From Anthoceros angustus (lineage: Eukaryota > Streptophyta > Anthocerotopsida > Anthocerotales > Anthocerotaceae), in contig MU008171.1 in assembly GCA_010909165.1 (NCBI GenBank), positions 744,001 to 808,000 of the forward strand: a DNA stretch of 64,000 nt, written 5' to 3'. How positions within the stretch are numbered: position 1 is the stretch's first letter; every line of letters starts with the position of its first letter. Under the pieces are notes generated by a model. It did no database searches and was not told the DNA's origin. It worked only from the letters and a program-made list of their open reading frames with translations. The translations under genes and the position numbers were made by a program. This document shows positions 23,065-36,700 of the stretch, piece after piece.

Positions 23065-24058
23065 CCAAACAACCACTAAATTGGATTTGTGTGGGTTGTA
23101 GTTCATTTGAGATCTTGCTGGCCTGTTCCTGTTTGTACTTGTGGTTGTTTCTCAGACAGGTAGGTTGTCTGTTGTTGTTTGATGCGTGAGTCCCTGAATT
23201 TCTGCGTGTCGTTGCACTTCAAACCGCGTGACTGCTGCTATGTTGACAGCCCTGGAGATGCAGTTTGCATGTGGGCAGCACGGTGAGGTGCTGATGAAAT
23301 TGATCATGAACATGATCATGAAATTGATCGCGAGGACGATTGTCGGATGTACTTCAGTGCCCTGTAAGCAAGATGTGGTGGCCTAGGTGGTACTGGCCTT
23401 TCAAGCTGGTAAGCTTGTGAATCGATTTTTTAGAAGTTGCACCACAGTGAGACCTTGTGGACGGCCACTTTGTGTACATGTCGGTTGGGCCACAGCGATC
23501 TAAGACTAAACGGATGTAAGTAGTAAAACGGCAGCTGTTACTGTATTGAAACAGTGTGAGCAGGTTACAATCCAATCCCTGCGAAAGAAAATTGCCCGCT
23601 CTTGGGAAACAACCGAGGAGGGGTTGGAGCTTATCAGATTTCTATGCTTAGATGATAGTGGTGACTGGTAGGAACGAGGTCAGTCAAGACGTAAACCGTA
23701 TCTGCAGTGTCATTCTCGCAGTAACTGGTTGCAAAGACTGCAACTGCGTCCAAAGTTGCACCAGTATGCAGACCTGTGGTGTTTTGTTTCATCAGACCTC
23801 AGAGTACTTTTTGCAAATGCTGTAAATATGTACACAATTTCAATATGCAATTTGTGACAAAACGTTTCCAGCGAGCTCACATGAGTTCCCTCGTCATTTG
23901 AATGACTTGCCGAAAGCTATTGGCAATATGCCAGAGTCACATCTTACTATTCATAGGCAAAAGCAAGCTATGGCGGCTGAAATACCGTGGGACTCGTACC
24001 CATGTGCTGATGCATCGAAGAAGGCCACTTCAGATGAAGTTTTAAAGGAACTTTGCCA
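23065..24058. other. Region between U1 and the GPHR gene
   Basis: No gene is supported. A locally palindromic tgatcatgaacatgatca occurs near 23298. The right end should hold the 3' UTR of the GPHR/GTG gene, which is transcribed toward this region. Confidence 0.5.
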
Positions 24059-26913
24059 TCAATCGATCGAATTCTTGTCAGCACGTCGAGAGTGGTACTG
24101 GGCTGTCAAAAGAACTAGGGTGAAAATGGCACTCGCCAGAAAAATGGCATCGAACCAGCGGTGGTAGAAATGGAACTGGAAACCTCGCCCCAACACATCC
24201 GTTATCACTTTCCTGCAGCATGAGAAACCCACCACTGTCAAATGAGGGACCAGGGCAGATTTGTATCCCACGACTGAACCGGACAAGTGCATGAATTTGC
24301 CATTGGCTTTCTACCTATGTTGTTCATCCAGGCTTGCTCGTATCAGAAGAATGGAGGACAGAAAGTACATCCCCATGATTTCAGACACAAAAAGGACAAG
24401 ATTGCTGGACGTGCTCTTTCCAGGACCGCCAATCGCAAAGAGGAACTGTGGATGCATCACATCGAGTCAGAATAGGACAGATCTTAGAGACCACACACAG
24501 ATGCCAGTGCAGATGCAACAGACGCAAGGCAAATGTAACGGACCTTCATCAAGTTCAGAAGAAACCCTCTGAGGGACATGGCAATCAGCATGCCAATGAA
24601 GATTAGAGATATGTACTGCAACCAATGCATGAGCTGGTAAGTTTATCCAAGGGATACAGACCTGAGAAATTCTCTTGTTTGAGAACATCCAAACACATAT
24701 GGCGAGTGCTGTCCCAAAGGCTTACAAGCAGACCAAACCATTGCATGAACACTTTGAGGGAAGCAAAAGGATGGATTTGATTGTATGTCACAACAGCCAG
24801 GAGATTACCTGGGACCAAAGTGCATCATTGATGCCAATATTAAACAAGCTGAAGACAAAGCTGAATGTCTTCAATACCGGGTCTGCAGTGCTCGACTACA
24901 GCATGTGATGGTCGACTTAGAAAGACTGGCAAAGCAGTCAGTGATGAGGAGGACGCATCAATGAATACAAGAGGGAATAACCTGAATAAAGGTTTGGCCG
25001 ACAGCTGGGATCTCCACTGGTGAAGCTGTGAAGAAGACACTCTGCATGGACTGAAGCCAACCACGATTCTTTAGAATCTGTCATCCTGGCACGCACAAAC
25101 AGAAGGATGCAGAAGTGCCACACCTTCACCATCTTGTAGACGCAATACACTGAGCAGCCATAACCAAGAAAGTTGTTCAAATGCCCCTTCCATGTCCTGG
25201 AGTATTGTGCTGCCGTCTGTACAAGATGGACTATTTAGAATCCTGACATGTTGTTACTTCCTTTGCACCAGTGTGTCTGCAACAAGTACCTTAGCTTGAC
25301 GAAGTTCATAAACTTCAAGGAAAAGCTGCTTAGAGTATTCATCCAGTGTGCTCACCTCTGCCTCTAGATCGTGCAGCTCTGTGGAAACGAAGACGTCAGC
25401 AATAGAGAGACCCTGACAGTTTCTTCAGCACTAAAAGCTGAATCCAAAAATTTCTCGAAACACCGAAATCAGTATCTGTACCCTGCTTGTAATACCTTGG
25501 GCACGATGATCTGATGCTTGAGTTCGAAGAATCGCTGATGGCTTTGAAACCCAGCTTGAAGTTGTCTCTGCTAGCTGTGACACAGCAGGAGGCACTCAAA
25601 CATTGACATCTCATTCACAAACAGCTAGCAGCTAAGAAGTATAGTGCTGTTGGCGGGTTCAATAGCCAACATAACCATTTTTCAAGAACTTGCATGGACA
25701 TCACCTCTTGCACGGCACAGATGTGATCAACTTTCTTCCTCTTCGAAACACACTGATCCACAGCTTGCAACATTTTCCTTTCTGCTGCAGCAATTTCGCC
25801 ATCATCGATGTCCCTGTATTCACAAGTTTCTGGAAAGCTTATTTCAGATGATGACGTAAGACTACATTCGTACAAAGAAACAAGCCCACGGAAGAGGTAT
25901 TGCCTTCACATCTCTGTAAAGACAAGACTCAACGTGTGCCAATAGTCTGGAACTTACTACGGTACAGTGTGAGAGAGTAACCTTATGAGAAGGAACATAT
26001 AGCTGAACGGAAGACTCACTGCTCCATAACCCGACAGCACAGCCATGAGAGTGACACCAATGAGCCCAACTCTGCCAATAAGCTGTGCCATTGTAAAAAA
26101 GCCTGCAAGACCACATGGCCATTAACTATACGCAAGCGCAGCTCATAAAAGGCAATGAGTCGGGCGAATCCCCTTGAAATGACATTCTAGGACAGCATAC
26201 CTTGATCTTCAGAGGGCATGGGAAAATGAACACCCATACGCCAAAATGCGTAAAGAAAGACTGCAACGAACAACACAGAGCTAATAGCTGCCTTATCCTT
26301 TTGAAGCCCTGCCAGACAGAAATAAGAGTTGACATTTGTTGAAGCTAAAAACTTTTAGCACACAAGAATACTAGTTGCTAGGTTATATTCAGGTAGGGCA
26401 AGAGAGAAGTACCACTATCACGAAGGATCAGGTAGCAGTGAGCGTACGGCACGACAAAAACAAGAAGAATCACCAAGCAGAAAAAATCCATGTTCCAGTT
26501 TATCCACCGTGCGCTGCCATCCACCCAGAGGCCAATCACAGTTGTTACTGCACTGGAAAACCCTCATTTCTCAAACTTGTCACACAGATTGCATGTCTCC
26601 AGAGAGTTGCACGAAATTCCCAGAGAAGACATTGCACCCAGAAAGCAAAACCAATCGAATGCTGAACTGAGGAGTCAGAAACTCACTCTTCTGAGAGGAC
26701 GGGTATCATTTCAAGAAGCACCAACTCCAGCAAGTTGCAGGAGAAGGCAAAGACAACACTAAAAAGAATCTGCACAACCCACGGTTTCTCCTCGTAATCC
26801 TTGTACAGCTTCCTGTTAAGAAACAACAGTCCTCCATAGCCAAGGATTCCAAGTGAACTGCCAACGGCCAGGCCCTCGTAGAGAATTCTGCCAAAGCTAA
26901 GGTCGCCCATCAT
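24059..26913 (-). CDS. GTG: Golgi pH regulator / GTG (GPCR-type G protein) family membrane protein
   Basis: Thirteen exons in phase: 26687-26913, 26413-26513, 26201-26308, 25982-26102, 25705-25813, 25496-25574, 25290-25378, 25124-25216, 24982-25041, 24809-24868, 24544-24615, 24315-24445, 24059-24212. The product is 467 residues, against about 468 in Arabidopsis GTG1. Matching blocks: [138 protein letters not shown] and [18 protein letters not shown]. The family has about nine membrane spans and acts as an anion channel/pH regulator of Golgi and ER; in plants it has also been linked to abscisic-acid signalling, which is debated. The start [14 protein letters not shown] is placed by homology; an upstream in-frame ATG at 27015 exists. 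Confidence 0.96.
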
Positions 26914-27949
26914 GCGGATTCCGATCTGCCGTATGACTAGCCAGGGACGAGAACCGGCGTCAGAGACCTGCTCCACAACTGCGCACCCCGAATTCCCATT
27001 TCTCCTGCCCACCAAATGGCCGCTTCCGTCTGTCCGAACGATCCAGCGGCATAGTCACGCGAGACCCACCTTCTCCGTCGGCCCCAGCAGAATTCCGGCC
27101 ACTACGCTTTCAGAACAAGAGCAAGCAATTGCCTGGGCCCAGCTGAACGAACTCCAATCATAAAATTCGAACTCCTCCAGTTGCAGCTAGCACAAGTTGG
27201 GCAATTCAAACGTTCCCTGAAATTCCTGGCGCAGCACCAGAGTTCGAATTCCAACCCCTCGAAAATAAACAGGAGCAGTGCTGCGACAGCTGCCCATCTG
27301 TCCTGGTCCGGCGACAAGCGTGGCGGTGGGCAGTGCCTTCGAGTCCTCCCTCTCGCCTCACAACGAAAAATTGGGACGTGCGGGCAACAGTAGGCTTGCG
27401 CAATGGATCCAGATTGGCGACCCCGGCTGTGACACGCCGGCAAGGTGCAGCATTGCCAACCTGGTGCTGGATTTGGTGCAAGGAGCCAGACGCATAGATC
27501 CTCGTGGAGTAGCGGAAGCAGCAAACCAGGCTGGTCGAGCGAGCTGCGTGTTTGTCGTAACCGCGAGCAGAGGACAGCTGCACTGACGAATCATGAGTGG
27601 GCTTGGGTTCGAACTTGGGATCCAAACTTCGTCGCCCACGTGAAACCATGCCTCTCTACAGTCTACTCTCGATAAATGTTGATGGTCGGGAGTACCCTTT
27701 TGCTAACATTTAACGAATGGTCGGGAGTACTCTTTCGCTAACATTTAACGAACATAGTATTTATCAAATTTTTATAAATTTTATCAAATTTTATCAAATT
27801 TTTTAAAATTTTCAATTTTAATTTTTTTAAATTTAAAGCTTATGAGTGAAGTCTACCTCCACTCATTCCTTAAGTAATTACGTATATCCCTGTCTATAAC
27901 ATGTAGTTTTCTTATGGTATTAAATATATCAACCTCATGCTTCCTCAAA
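26914..27949. other. GPHR upstream region and AT-rich spacer
   Basis: GC-moderate promoter DNA to about 27655, then AT-rich sequence. Overlapping frames on both strands at 27.1-27.6 kb show no domain. At 27659 the string gtctactctcgataaat also occurs near 5039 beside the first non-LTR relic, and a duplicated ggtcgggagtac unit follows. 27750-27840 is poly(AT). Confidence 0.4.
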
Positions 27950-28745
27950 AAATGTGCGTAACTTCTCTATTGCTGCCTCCACTTGGAGTTGAAGACTGCT
28001 GCCTCCACTTGTACCGGTGTATGATAAGGAGCAGCCACAACATCAGGAACATCACCATCCTCAACTTCAAGATCATCATTTTCATCTTCACTAGGAGGAA
28101 GGATCTTTTCCTCCGAAGGCATGAATGAAGTGTTTGTCCCATTTTTAAATTCATATTCAATAAACTCTAGTGCACTCATAGTTGGAATGCTACATGTGGC
28201 ATGTAGACTAACCTCCAAGAGCCTAAGTAATAATGCATCTATTTTATTATATTCACTTGCTAAAAGTGCCACCCTAGAAATATGGTCTGATCTAATATTA
28301 GTAAGATCCAAGTCTCTTACATCATCATTTAGGTTAACCTTCAGCCTTCTTATTGTTGCCCTTTCTTGCCACAAGCCAACATGCTTCCAACAATTCCTGA
28401 TTGCTCCCATTTTCACATTCACTTGCTAAGATTCCTCTAACATGATAACAACATCATATACAACCACTAAAGGAGCCCTTTCCTTGTAGATGAGGTGATG
28501 AATAAGCTTCTTTTTATAGTTAGTTTTGAACGAGTAAATAATTCCATCAACTATGGCTTGGTACAAACAACTCACATTGGAAGGGAAGAACTCAACTTTA
28601 ATTACCTCTAATCTCTCTAGTATTTTCTCCTTGAGCTTGTGGAGAAGGGCATTATCCACAAGTAGCAAATACTTGTGTTCTTCATGCAAGCTTCATTCTT
28701 TTGTCAAAATCAAGCAAAAACCTTTCAAACAACTACCCATTCATG
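27950..28745 (-). mobile_element. Tigger/pogo-type DNA transposon relic (DDE transposase)
   Basis: Minus-strand frames give FDKRM, EHKYLLLVDNALLHKLKEK, IKVEFFPSNVSCLYQAIVDG and IYSFKTNYKKKL, which match the DDE_1/CENP-B-like transposase pattern (LLVDNAxxH, FLPPNTTSxxQPxDxG, FKxxYR). Downstream, IRNCWKHVGLW matches the family's TIxNCWxxAG block. The reading frame is split near 28690 and again between 28426 and 28422, and no terminal inverted repeats were found, so it is an inactive fragment. Confidence 0.75.
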
Positions 28746-30082
28746 CATCCATGCTCTTTACTGTCCCCATGCTTCAATTCTACACTGCCCTAGGCCTACA
28801 TGTCTATTAGTTGTTAGCGTTAAAATTCTACCTAGTCGGTAGGTAATTGTTAGCCTTCCATTGGTTGGTGTATTTATTCAGTGGTAGCTACCAATTAGGA
28901 GCTAGCGTATTACAATTAAATTTAAAATAGATTTTGAAATTAATATTAATTTTATTGTAGTTAATCTTATTCTTCCTTCTTTTGGATTCATTCATAGTAA
29001 TTATCAAACTCAACTAGTATAACATAACTTAAATTTGAAATTTTAATAATATTGATCATTTTAGTTCCATAACTGTCCTTCACTTCGAACATAGCGTTTT
29101 CCGTGCCGTATATGATGGATAGTGCAGGCTACATGAGGTAGGAGAAGATGTGATTTGATCAAAATATCTTTGTAGACACCCTCAATCTTGCATACTTTAC
29201 TATGGGTAGTGCAAGCTGCATGAGGTAGGAGAAGGTTTGATTGGATCAAAATAATCTCTCTAGATACCCTCAATCCCACACACTTTTTAAAGTAATACAT
29301 GGTTTTGAAATAAAAGATTGTGTAAAGTTAAAAAATGGCAAACGAGCCTAGCTTGAAATGAGATACATGGCGCGGAAGAATGAATCTTTGAGACAAGAAA
29401 CATGCCGTGGAAGAATGCATGGTTTGAGACAAGAAACATGGCATGGAGTATCATTTCATGAATAAACTTTTACTTAATTAACTAATGCTTATTATAAGTT
29501 AGGGCTAGAAGATAATAGAGCTATTATTTAACACTTCTTCTTAGGCCAAACTCGTGATAAGAGGATAAAATAAGGATAACGTGTGATTAAACCACGAAAT
29601 AATATGCCACAAAGGAGTGACAAATTCTCGCCTATTCTCGGCTGATGGTTAAAAGCTTTTTGCTTTGCCAACTAATGGCGGAGCCACAAAGCAAGGTGCA
29701 ATATGCTACAATTGATTTTCTGCTATCAACATCACCCGCCCAATTAGCGTCATGAAAACAAGTAAGTTTGAAATCACTTGTCTTCGTGCATTTGAGACAC
29801 AAATGTCCAACCTGTGAGATACAATAGGCTGCCTACCACTTCACGATATGGGATTGTAGATATCTCGAACTTCTTGGCGTCGGCAGTAGGACTATCCTGT
29901 AGTTGGAACTAGATTTCAAAGTTTTATCCTCCTCATTATGCAAGTATATTAACTTCATAAAATGTGTTCTAACATTGGTGTTGGATTTTGTCAGTGTTGT
30001 TGTTTTTCCAAAGCTTTTCTCTTCCCAAATTCTTCTCAACAAATAACATGTCTTCCCACTAAACGTTAGCTATAGTATTAGC
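28746..30082. repeat. AT-rich DNA with short direct duplication
   Basis: A segment containing catgaggtaggagaag occurs at about 29115-29195 and again at 29204-29285, giving one minus-strand frame an internal repeat. A small inverted repeat TACCTA..TAGGTA lies near 28828. No gene is supported; the rest is unique AT-rich sequence. Confidence 0.6.
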
Positions 30083-30730
30083 ATGATATCCCAATTCTTG
30101 AAGCAATCAGGCCGTATTTATTGGGCAGTGGTGAAACGTATTTATCGCTATTTTAAAGGAGCTATTTCATGTAGAGTTTTTTATACAACAAGTTGGAACA
30201 AAAGTTTACAACTTACCTCATATGCTGATGCTGATTGGGCATCAAATACTAATACTAAGAAGAGTCTCTTAGCATACTATTTTACCTTAGCCTCTGGATC
30301 TATTAGCTAGAGTTGCAAAAAGTAGGCCTCACTACATTGTCTTTAACTCAAACTGAATATAAAGCACTGACAGAAGTCTGCAAGGAAGCAAAGTGGGAGA
30401 GTTAGCTTCTTAATTCAGCTGATCAAACACAATCAGACCCCACAAATCTGTTATATGATAATATGCGTGCTATAAAGCTAGCCTTACTTACTATCCATGA
30501 GTTCAACGTGAATGATGATTATATAGGAATTGTGACGTCGCGATAATATCAATGCTACTATAGCGCTAGCCTTACTTCCTGAGTTTCAAGCTAGAACTAA
30601 ATACATAGAAGTCTTTCATCACTACATAATTTAGAGATATTGTTGAAAGTTATGAAGGTTTAAGTATAGCAGCACGGATGAAAATATTGTTGATATCTTC
30701 ACTAAGTAGGCAGTTTAAACAGTGAGAAGG
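30083..30730 (+). mobile_element. Ty1-copia retrotransposon relic, RNase H region
   Basis: Plus-strand frames give AVVKRIYRYFKGA, LTSYADADWASNTNTKKS, EYKALTEVCKEAKW, NLLYDNMRAIKLA and ENIVDIFTK, in the order of the copia RNase H and its downstream tail (KRILRYLKGT, YSDADWAGD, EAEYxAL, DNxxAIxLA, NxADxFTK). Stops and frameshifts separate the blocks, so it is dead. No LTR was identified on either side. Confidence 0.8.
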
Positions 30731-33706
30731 CTTAGTCTGTAGGGAGATCCCAATTAACTTAACAGCCTAGGTACATCAGCCATTAGGATGAGCATTCAAA
30801 AATGCGCAGGTTTCAAATTGTATGTATGCTATTGGTTCTGTATTTAGCTTGCTAGTTGTCATGACATGAGTCTACAAAAATCCATTTTTAGGCATCTTTT
30901 GGTTATAACAAAGAGTTTATTTTGTTAAGTTCTTTGCTTGTGATAAAGTTGTTTGATGTAGTGGATGAAGCATCATGCTCAAATTAAATCGTGATCTGAC
31001 ACCTCTAGTGTTTGTTTGTGCAAACGAACACACTGCCAATTAGGGCTTTAGGCCAGATTTAAGTACATCCCGTAATCGTATCAATGGGCATGATTATGGT
31101 TACGGATAAGGGATAAGGGATTGTAATCCAGTAATTGTAATCCCGTAATTGGTGCAGGACTTAATGTGATAACTTAGCATGAGTCCTTGGCTAAACCTAA
31201 CCCGCTATAAACCACGTAGGTACGCTATTCAGTGTAACACCACTCATTTGTACAATTTACAAAAACAGAAAAGCATTACCGTGATACATTTGTACAATTT
31301 ACAAAAACAGAAAAGCATTACCGTGACATATAATTGTGCGTAAGGCATGATAAGATAGTTAAGACCATACATGAATTGTGATGCTGTAGCGGATAATTCA
31401 CTGCAAGGCATGATGAGATGGTCAAGATCATATGGAAACTGTGTTCTGCGTAATGATGCCATGTGACTGTTGTTCGCATGGTTCAATCTTATCTTATCTA
31501 TACGAGAGAATCATTCGTAGGCGGAAACTCATTTTGGGCACATCATCATGCGCCAATGCTCTGAAATGTACATACATATTGTATAAGGTCTTCATGAGGT
31601 AATAGTTGAAGTCCATGATCATAGCACATTCCTCGGTTTCAAAACAATTTGTAAGTCTCACCAGTAAATAATTATAGATTCCCTAAAAGCAAGTCTAGTT
31701 CCAATCTTCCTTCCATAATCGTTTTTATAATTTTTGTGTACATATAAGATTAAAACCCTCATATGGAAAGAAATCTAACTCATATTAAGATATGAATATC
31801 GTGAGTTTTATAAACTATGACAGTATACCTACAAAGTAAGAATGTGAATGTGTATGTATGTGTGTGAAATGTCATAAAGGTTCTGACTTGAATTCCGGCT
31901 GCGGCTGCCGAGTTCCGGGTTCCAGAAACGCCGTACGAGCCAGAGCCAGAGCCAGAGCGAGCGCGAGCCGGGATGAGCGCGGCAGGAGCTTCTGTGGCCA
32001 CGTGTCCCTCCAATACTGGTACGTACCCGGTTACACGTCCTGTGCACGTCTCCGTCGCGGTTCGATCCACGAGTGTCCGCGACACCCGCAGCCCTAGCAT
32101 GGAATGCACGTCTGTACTCGGAGAGCACGAATCACGAATCGAATGGCAAGAAGCTGGATCCTCTTTTTTTTTTCCGAGAACGAGAAGCTGGAAGCTGGAT
32201 CCTGGCCTCACCAGTTACCAAAACGGTGAGCTCCATCGGCTTGCATGCGAATGAAATGGACATAAATTTCGATGTGGGCCGAAGCGGAAGGGACGCACGT
32301 GGCATGCCGGCAGCGCGCGGTGCCACCGTGTATGACATATGGATATGAAGCAGCTCGGAGCAAGGACCAGTGCCAATGCGAATCATTGTGTGGCTACGTT
32401 TCAGCAACTTGGTTTTACGGCCCTGGCGATTCGGCGCAACTGTGAACTGGACGAGTGAAGCGGGTTGGGTTCCTTGGCCTCTCACTGCCGGCCTCGGGCA
32501 TGTCCATATGTATTTTCGTGCCCTCGGTCACCGCTTCACTTCATTTATAACCCATTTCTTTTCACATAACTTATTTTCCTTTAAGCTCACGTACCTACTC
32601 TCCCAGCATGTGACGAAGCTCCTTGGTTACAAGGTCGAGGGCTCACGTTCCTACTCTCCCTGCAGGTGACGAAGCTCCTTGGTTACAAGGTCGAGGTCGA
32701 GGTCGAGGTGGTCATTCCTCGAGCCTTCTGGCTTGAAAGGGATCCTGGTAGGGAGCGCATATCGATTATGATTTTTCAATCTATAGATGATCGCCTCCAC
32801 GTTCCGAGCGCATATTGATTATGACTTTTCACTCTATGGATGATCGCCTCCACGTTCCGAAGGCTTGAAATGTTACGGACAACTCAGTGATATATCAATG
32901 AGGATCTTACACCATTGCAATGGAAGACTTAGAAGGAGAAGTTACCCGCTTTCAGAGTAGCTCGTGCTGCAGGTCAAGTGGCTTTGTTTCGTGGGGAGGA
33001 ATTGGTGGTGTTTGGCCCTTGTTCACGCAATTTCATTGACATTGTTGATTGATTGAAGATTATTTATCTTGTTTATGTTTTATCTTTATATTAATCCGAA
33101 CTATTTTACCATAATATATATAATTATCATATTTCAGTCCCATGACGGAAATCCGTCCTTACTGGACTTGCATAAAATTCTTCTCTTCTTCTACAAGGGA
33201 AGCTTGGTGGTAGAAATGCCGGAGACAGGGCAGTGGCTGTCAGACCAATGAACGGGGCGATGGGTTTCAAAAGCAGTTTGAGCATTGAGCTGGAAATAGA
33301 GTCACTCGGATGCGGGTTGGTAATAAATGAAAGTATGCGTACCTCGACTCGATGATGCGGCCGGTCGAACGATATTGCCGCATAAACAATGCAGTCAACA
33401 ACGAGTCTATCTGGTTTTGCCCACGCACGCCTCTCTCGCCTCCGCTGGCCTTCGCTGCTCGCGCCATTGCACGCTGCGCATTCGCATTCCTTCCGGGCCG
33501 CCAATCCCCAATTGTTGCCCGCGGATTGGATTCGCGCCTGCTCGGTGGCCTGGCTCGTCTCCAATTTTTGCCAGGCCCGGCGCACGAGGCGAGGCGGCTG
33601 CAAGAGGGGCGGGGCACTGGAGCTGGCGAGGTCTGGTAGAGCGCCAGATCGGGGTTGCCATGACCACAATGATAGCAGGTAGCTGAGCAGGAAGCGGGAA
33701 AGAAGC
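30731..33706. repeat. Intergenic DNA with several short tandem duplications
   Basis: A 42-base unit (catttgtacaatttac...) is duplicated at about 31245-31328. An agagcc microsatellite is at 31937-31968. A block containing gtgacgaagctccttggtt is duplicated at about 32590-32690, and a 54-base unit containing gatgatcgcctccacgttcc at about 32754-32865. From about 33.3 kb the DNA is GC-rich and probably promoter of the next gene; long open frames there on both strands have no domain. Confidence 0.6.
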
Positions 33707-33712
33707 GTGCAC

Positions 33713-36700
33713 ATGGCGGTGGCTGCAGCAGGGGCTCCTCCTGCTGCTGCAGGCCGGGTCGCCCCGGCGGCGTTTGTCAATCCGGCTCCGCGACCCGCTC
33801 AATGCTTGGTAAGGGCGTCACGGAGGCACAGGAACACGCGCATCTTTCGCTCATTGCATCCTCGGCTCGCTACCTGCAATTACTGCCGTAGTCAGGTTAA
33901 GAGCAGTGCTCATACTTTGGCTTCGGTATCGGGAATTTTTGATTGATGGCTCAGTGTGTGGATTCTGTGAAACTGGTGCCTGGAGTGGTATATGGAATGT
34001 AGCTGCGGCGCTGGTGAGTGTCGGCTGCTTTTCGGGATTGTAGCGCAATCCTAAATGCACGCTGGAATTGGATGCCTGCGTCCGAAGTCGGACTCCTCGT
34101 ACCCTAGGATGTCTCGTCTTAGAATGCACCGTCAGCTGTTGAGGATATACGTCTGGTGTTCTGTTGAGTGAGATGAGGTTTGGAACTGCAAGATCTGAAT
34201 GTTGTGGACGAAGCGTAGAAGCTCGCCAGTTGTCCTTTTTGGTTGCAACCACAGGCCCTGGCCGATGTCCGGGAAGTATGTTGGTATGTGAAGTAACTGA
34301 AGATCGTAAGCGCGCTTTGCGTCTATTCTGATACCACCGTTGTGCGCAGTTTGATATTAAGCAGAGGTGGCAGCATGGAGAGACACAAACATACTTGTCA
34401 GAAAAGACTGGTCTGGGAATCAAGAGAAAGCTGATGGGCTGCGATGTGCTGGTGAAGGCCGTAGCGAAGCCTGCGTCTGCATCAGCACCAGTATCGGTTG
34501 AAGATGACGCAGAGGATGCTGAAGATACCCTGGGGTCACATTCAAGTAACTATGTCATTCTTAATCTAGGCTCAGCGATGAGAAGTATACCTGTACAGCG
34601 CATAGCAGTATGGGCAGGCGTTGCATTCACTCTGTATCAACTCAAAGATTTTGTCGGGGTATGTGGGTCCACCTCTAGCGACATCCACAGAACCCTCACT
34701 GCAATGGCGTTTTGACTGAGATGGTGCTGATTTAGTGTTATGTGCCTCCATCTTGCTGCACCTAGTTAGGTAGCTGGCATCAAGGCAGGGATTTAGGGTA
34801 TCTTTGAGGGGTTCACTGGATCACTTTTGGTAGACTAGCAGCTGTAACTTGATTTCCTGGGTTCACTGAGTTGAGGACAACTGTTAGGCCTTCTGGTACT
34901 GGATATATAGTGTGACGGCTTGTTTCTTTCCGGGACTCCAGCGTATGGTGATCACTCGGTTGCACAATTGCAGGTCATCATGGGGACCATCGTCTTGTCT
35001 GTGGTGGGGAACTCACTGGTGGCATGGGCAGAAGATTTTCTTCCAGGAAGGCGACGAGTCATTGTAGCTATCATGTATGCGGTAATCATTGCTGCACTCG
35101 TTGGTATTGGAGTTGCGTACATCCCAAGACTTACACAAGAAGGGACCAAGATCATAGCCCGCATTCAGGTGATTGTCTTCTTTATGTTGCTTCACAGCCG
35201 AGCAGCCAAGGGGCCACCGCCATTGGATATGGTTTTCAAGATGTCTCTGCATGAAAAAGATGTTTGAACACTGGAATGACTTTTCGGTGTCTTATCCGAC
35301 TCACAGCAAAGCGAGGACCCCTACGGCCTCTTGTCTGACAGGCTCAGGAACGCGTTAGGAGAGCAGGTCACAGACCAGGTAAGTCTTGTGATGGCTTTTT
35401 TTCCTACCTGAATGCAGCTTTGCTTGGAGTAAGTGGTCTCATTATTTACACTTCAGTTGTTTGCCATGTCCAGCTGGAGCGGTTTCTCCTAGTAGTTGCT
35501 AAGCCGGACACAGTTGTCATGGTAAGAGTTTCACCAATCAGCGTTCTGAGGGTCTGCCTGTACCTATCATGGGTTCCAATCTGATAGTGTGAAAGAGTGT
35601 TACAGGAATCGGTTGCAGGGAGCCGCTCTATCAGGTCAACCGCTCTACAGCAAATGATAAAGGATTATTCTGGTTCCATGGTGGCCTGGCTGGCAACTTT
35701 AATATCTGACACAAGCCGCTTTGCTTTGCAGGTAGTGGTCAGCTTATTTGATTTAGTACATAAGCCCTGCACATAGAAGGCCTGAGGTGCCTTACCATCC
35801 TTTGGCATATATGGTTTTGATCTCCGGTCTTGCTGTGATTCTTGTGCTGCAGAGCCTGGTGAGCCTCACATTCTCATTCATGCTTGTTTGGGACATGCCA
35901 GCCATACGACTGTCAGTGCAATCTTTAAGGGAGTCACGACTATCAGTAATTTATGAGGAACTGGCACCTGTGGTAAGTTTCCAGGATGTAATTGCTTGCA
36001 GTTTTTTCGCTGAAGCGGTTCACAGTCTGAGAATCTGTTTGGGTCACTGCAGGTGACCACTTTTGGTCATCTGTTTGGGAAAGCCTTACAGGCTCAGGGT
36101 GCCATTGCCACTGTCAATACTGCGCTCACCGGCCTTGGGCTTTTGGTGCTAGGAGTGTCTGGAGTAGGCCTGCTGTCTCTGTTCGTTTTCCTGTGCTCCT
36201 TTGTTCCTGTGGCCGGAGTCATTATCTCAACGGTTCCAATCGGCTTTGTTGCATTTACTGAGTAAGTGGGTGTACTTTAATTTTTGCGTGTTAATGGAAC
36301 ACTGTGTATTTCTCAGACTCTCATCCACGCCAGCTTCTTTGGTTATACAGGTCTGGAATTCTAAAGCTCAGCCTGGCTGTTTTGATGGTCATCATGATTC
36401 ATGGTGTGGAAGCATACATCCTGAACCCAGTTATCTACTCAGGTCTGTGTCACATGCTCTATCGCAATGTTGTCGCCCACGGATTCAGTTGCAGTGCGAT
36501 TGTTTTCCTAATCTGAGATCTTTTCGTCGTTGCCCAAATGCACAGCTCATTTGAAGCTACATCCACTATTGGCGCTGGGGGTACTGTTTTTTGCTGAGCA
36601 CGCCCTTGGAGTTTGGGGCTTGCTTGTGGCTGTTCCCTTCGCCGTATTTTTCATCGAATATATAATCAAGCGGACGCCCATGAAAACTGGAGGAGGGGCA

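Noticed and set aside
33127-33780. 217-codon minus-strand frame upstream of the AI-2E gene
   Set aside because: It overlaps the promoter and first exon of the plus-strand gene, has no domain, and equal-length frames exist on the other strand.
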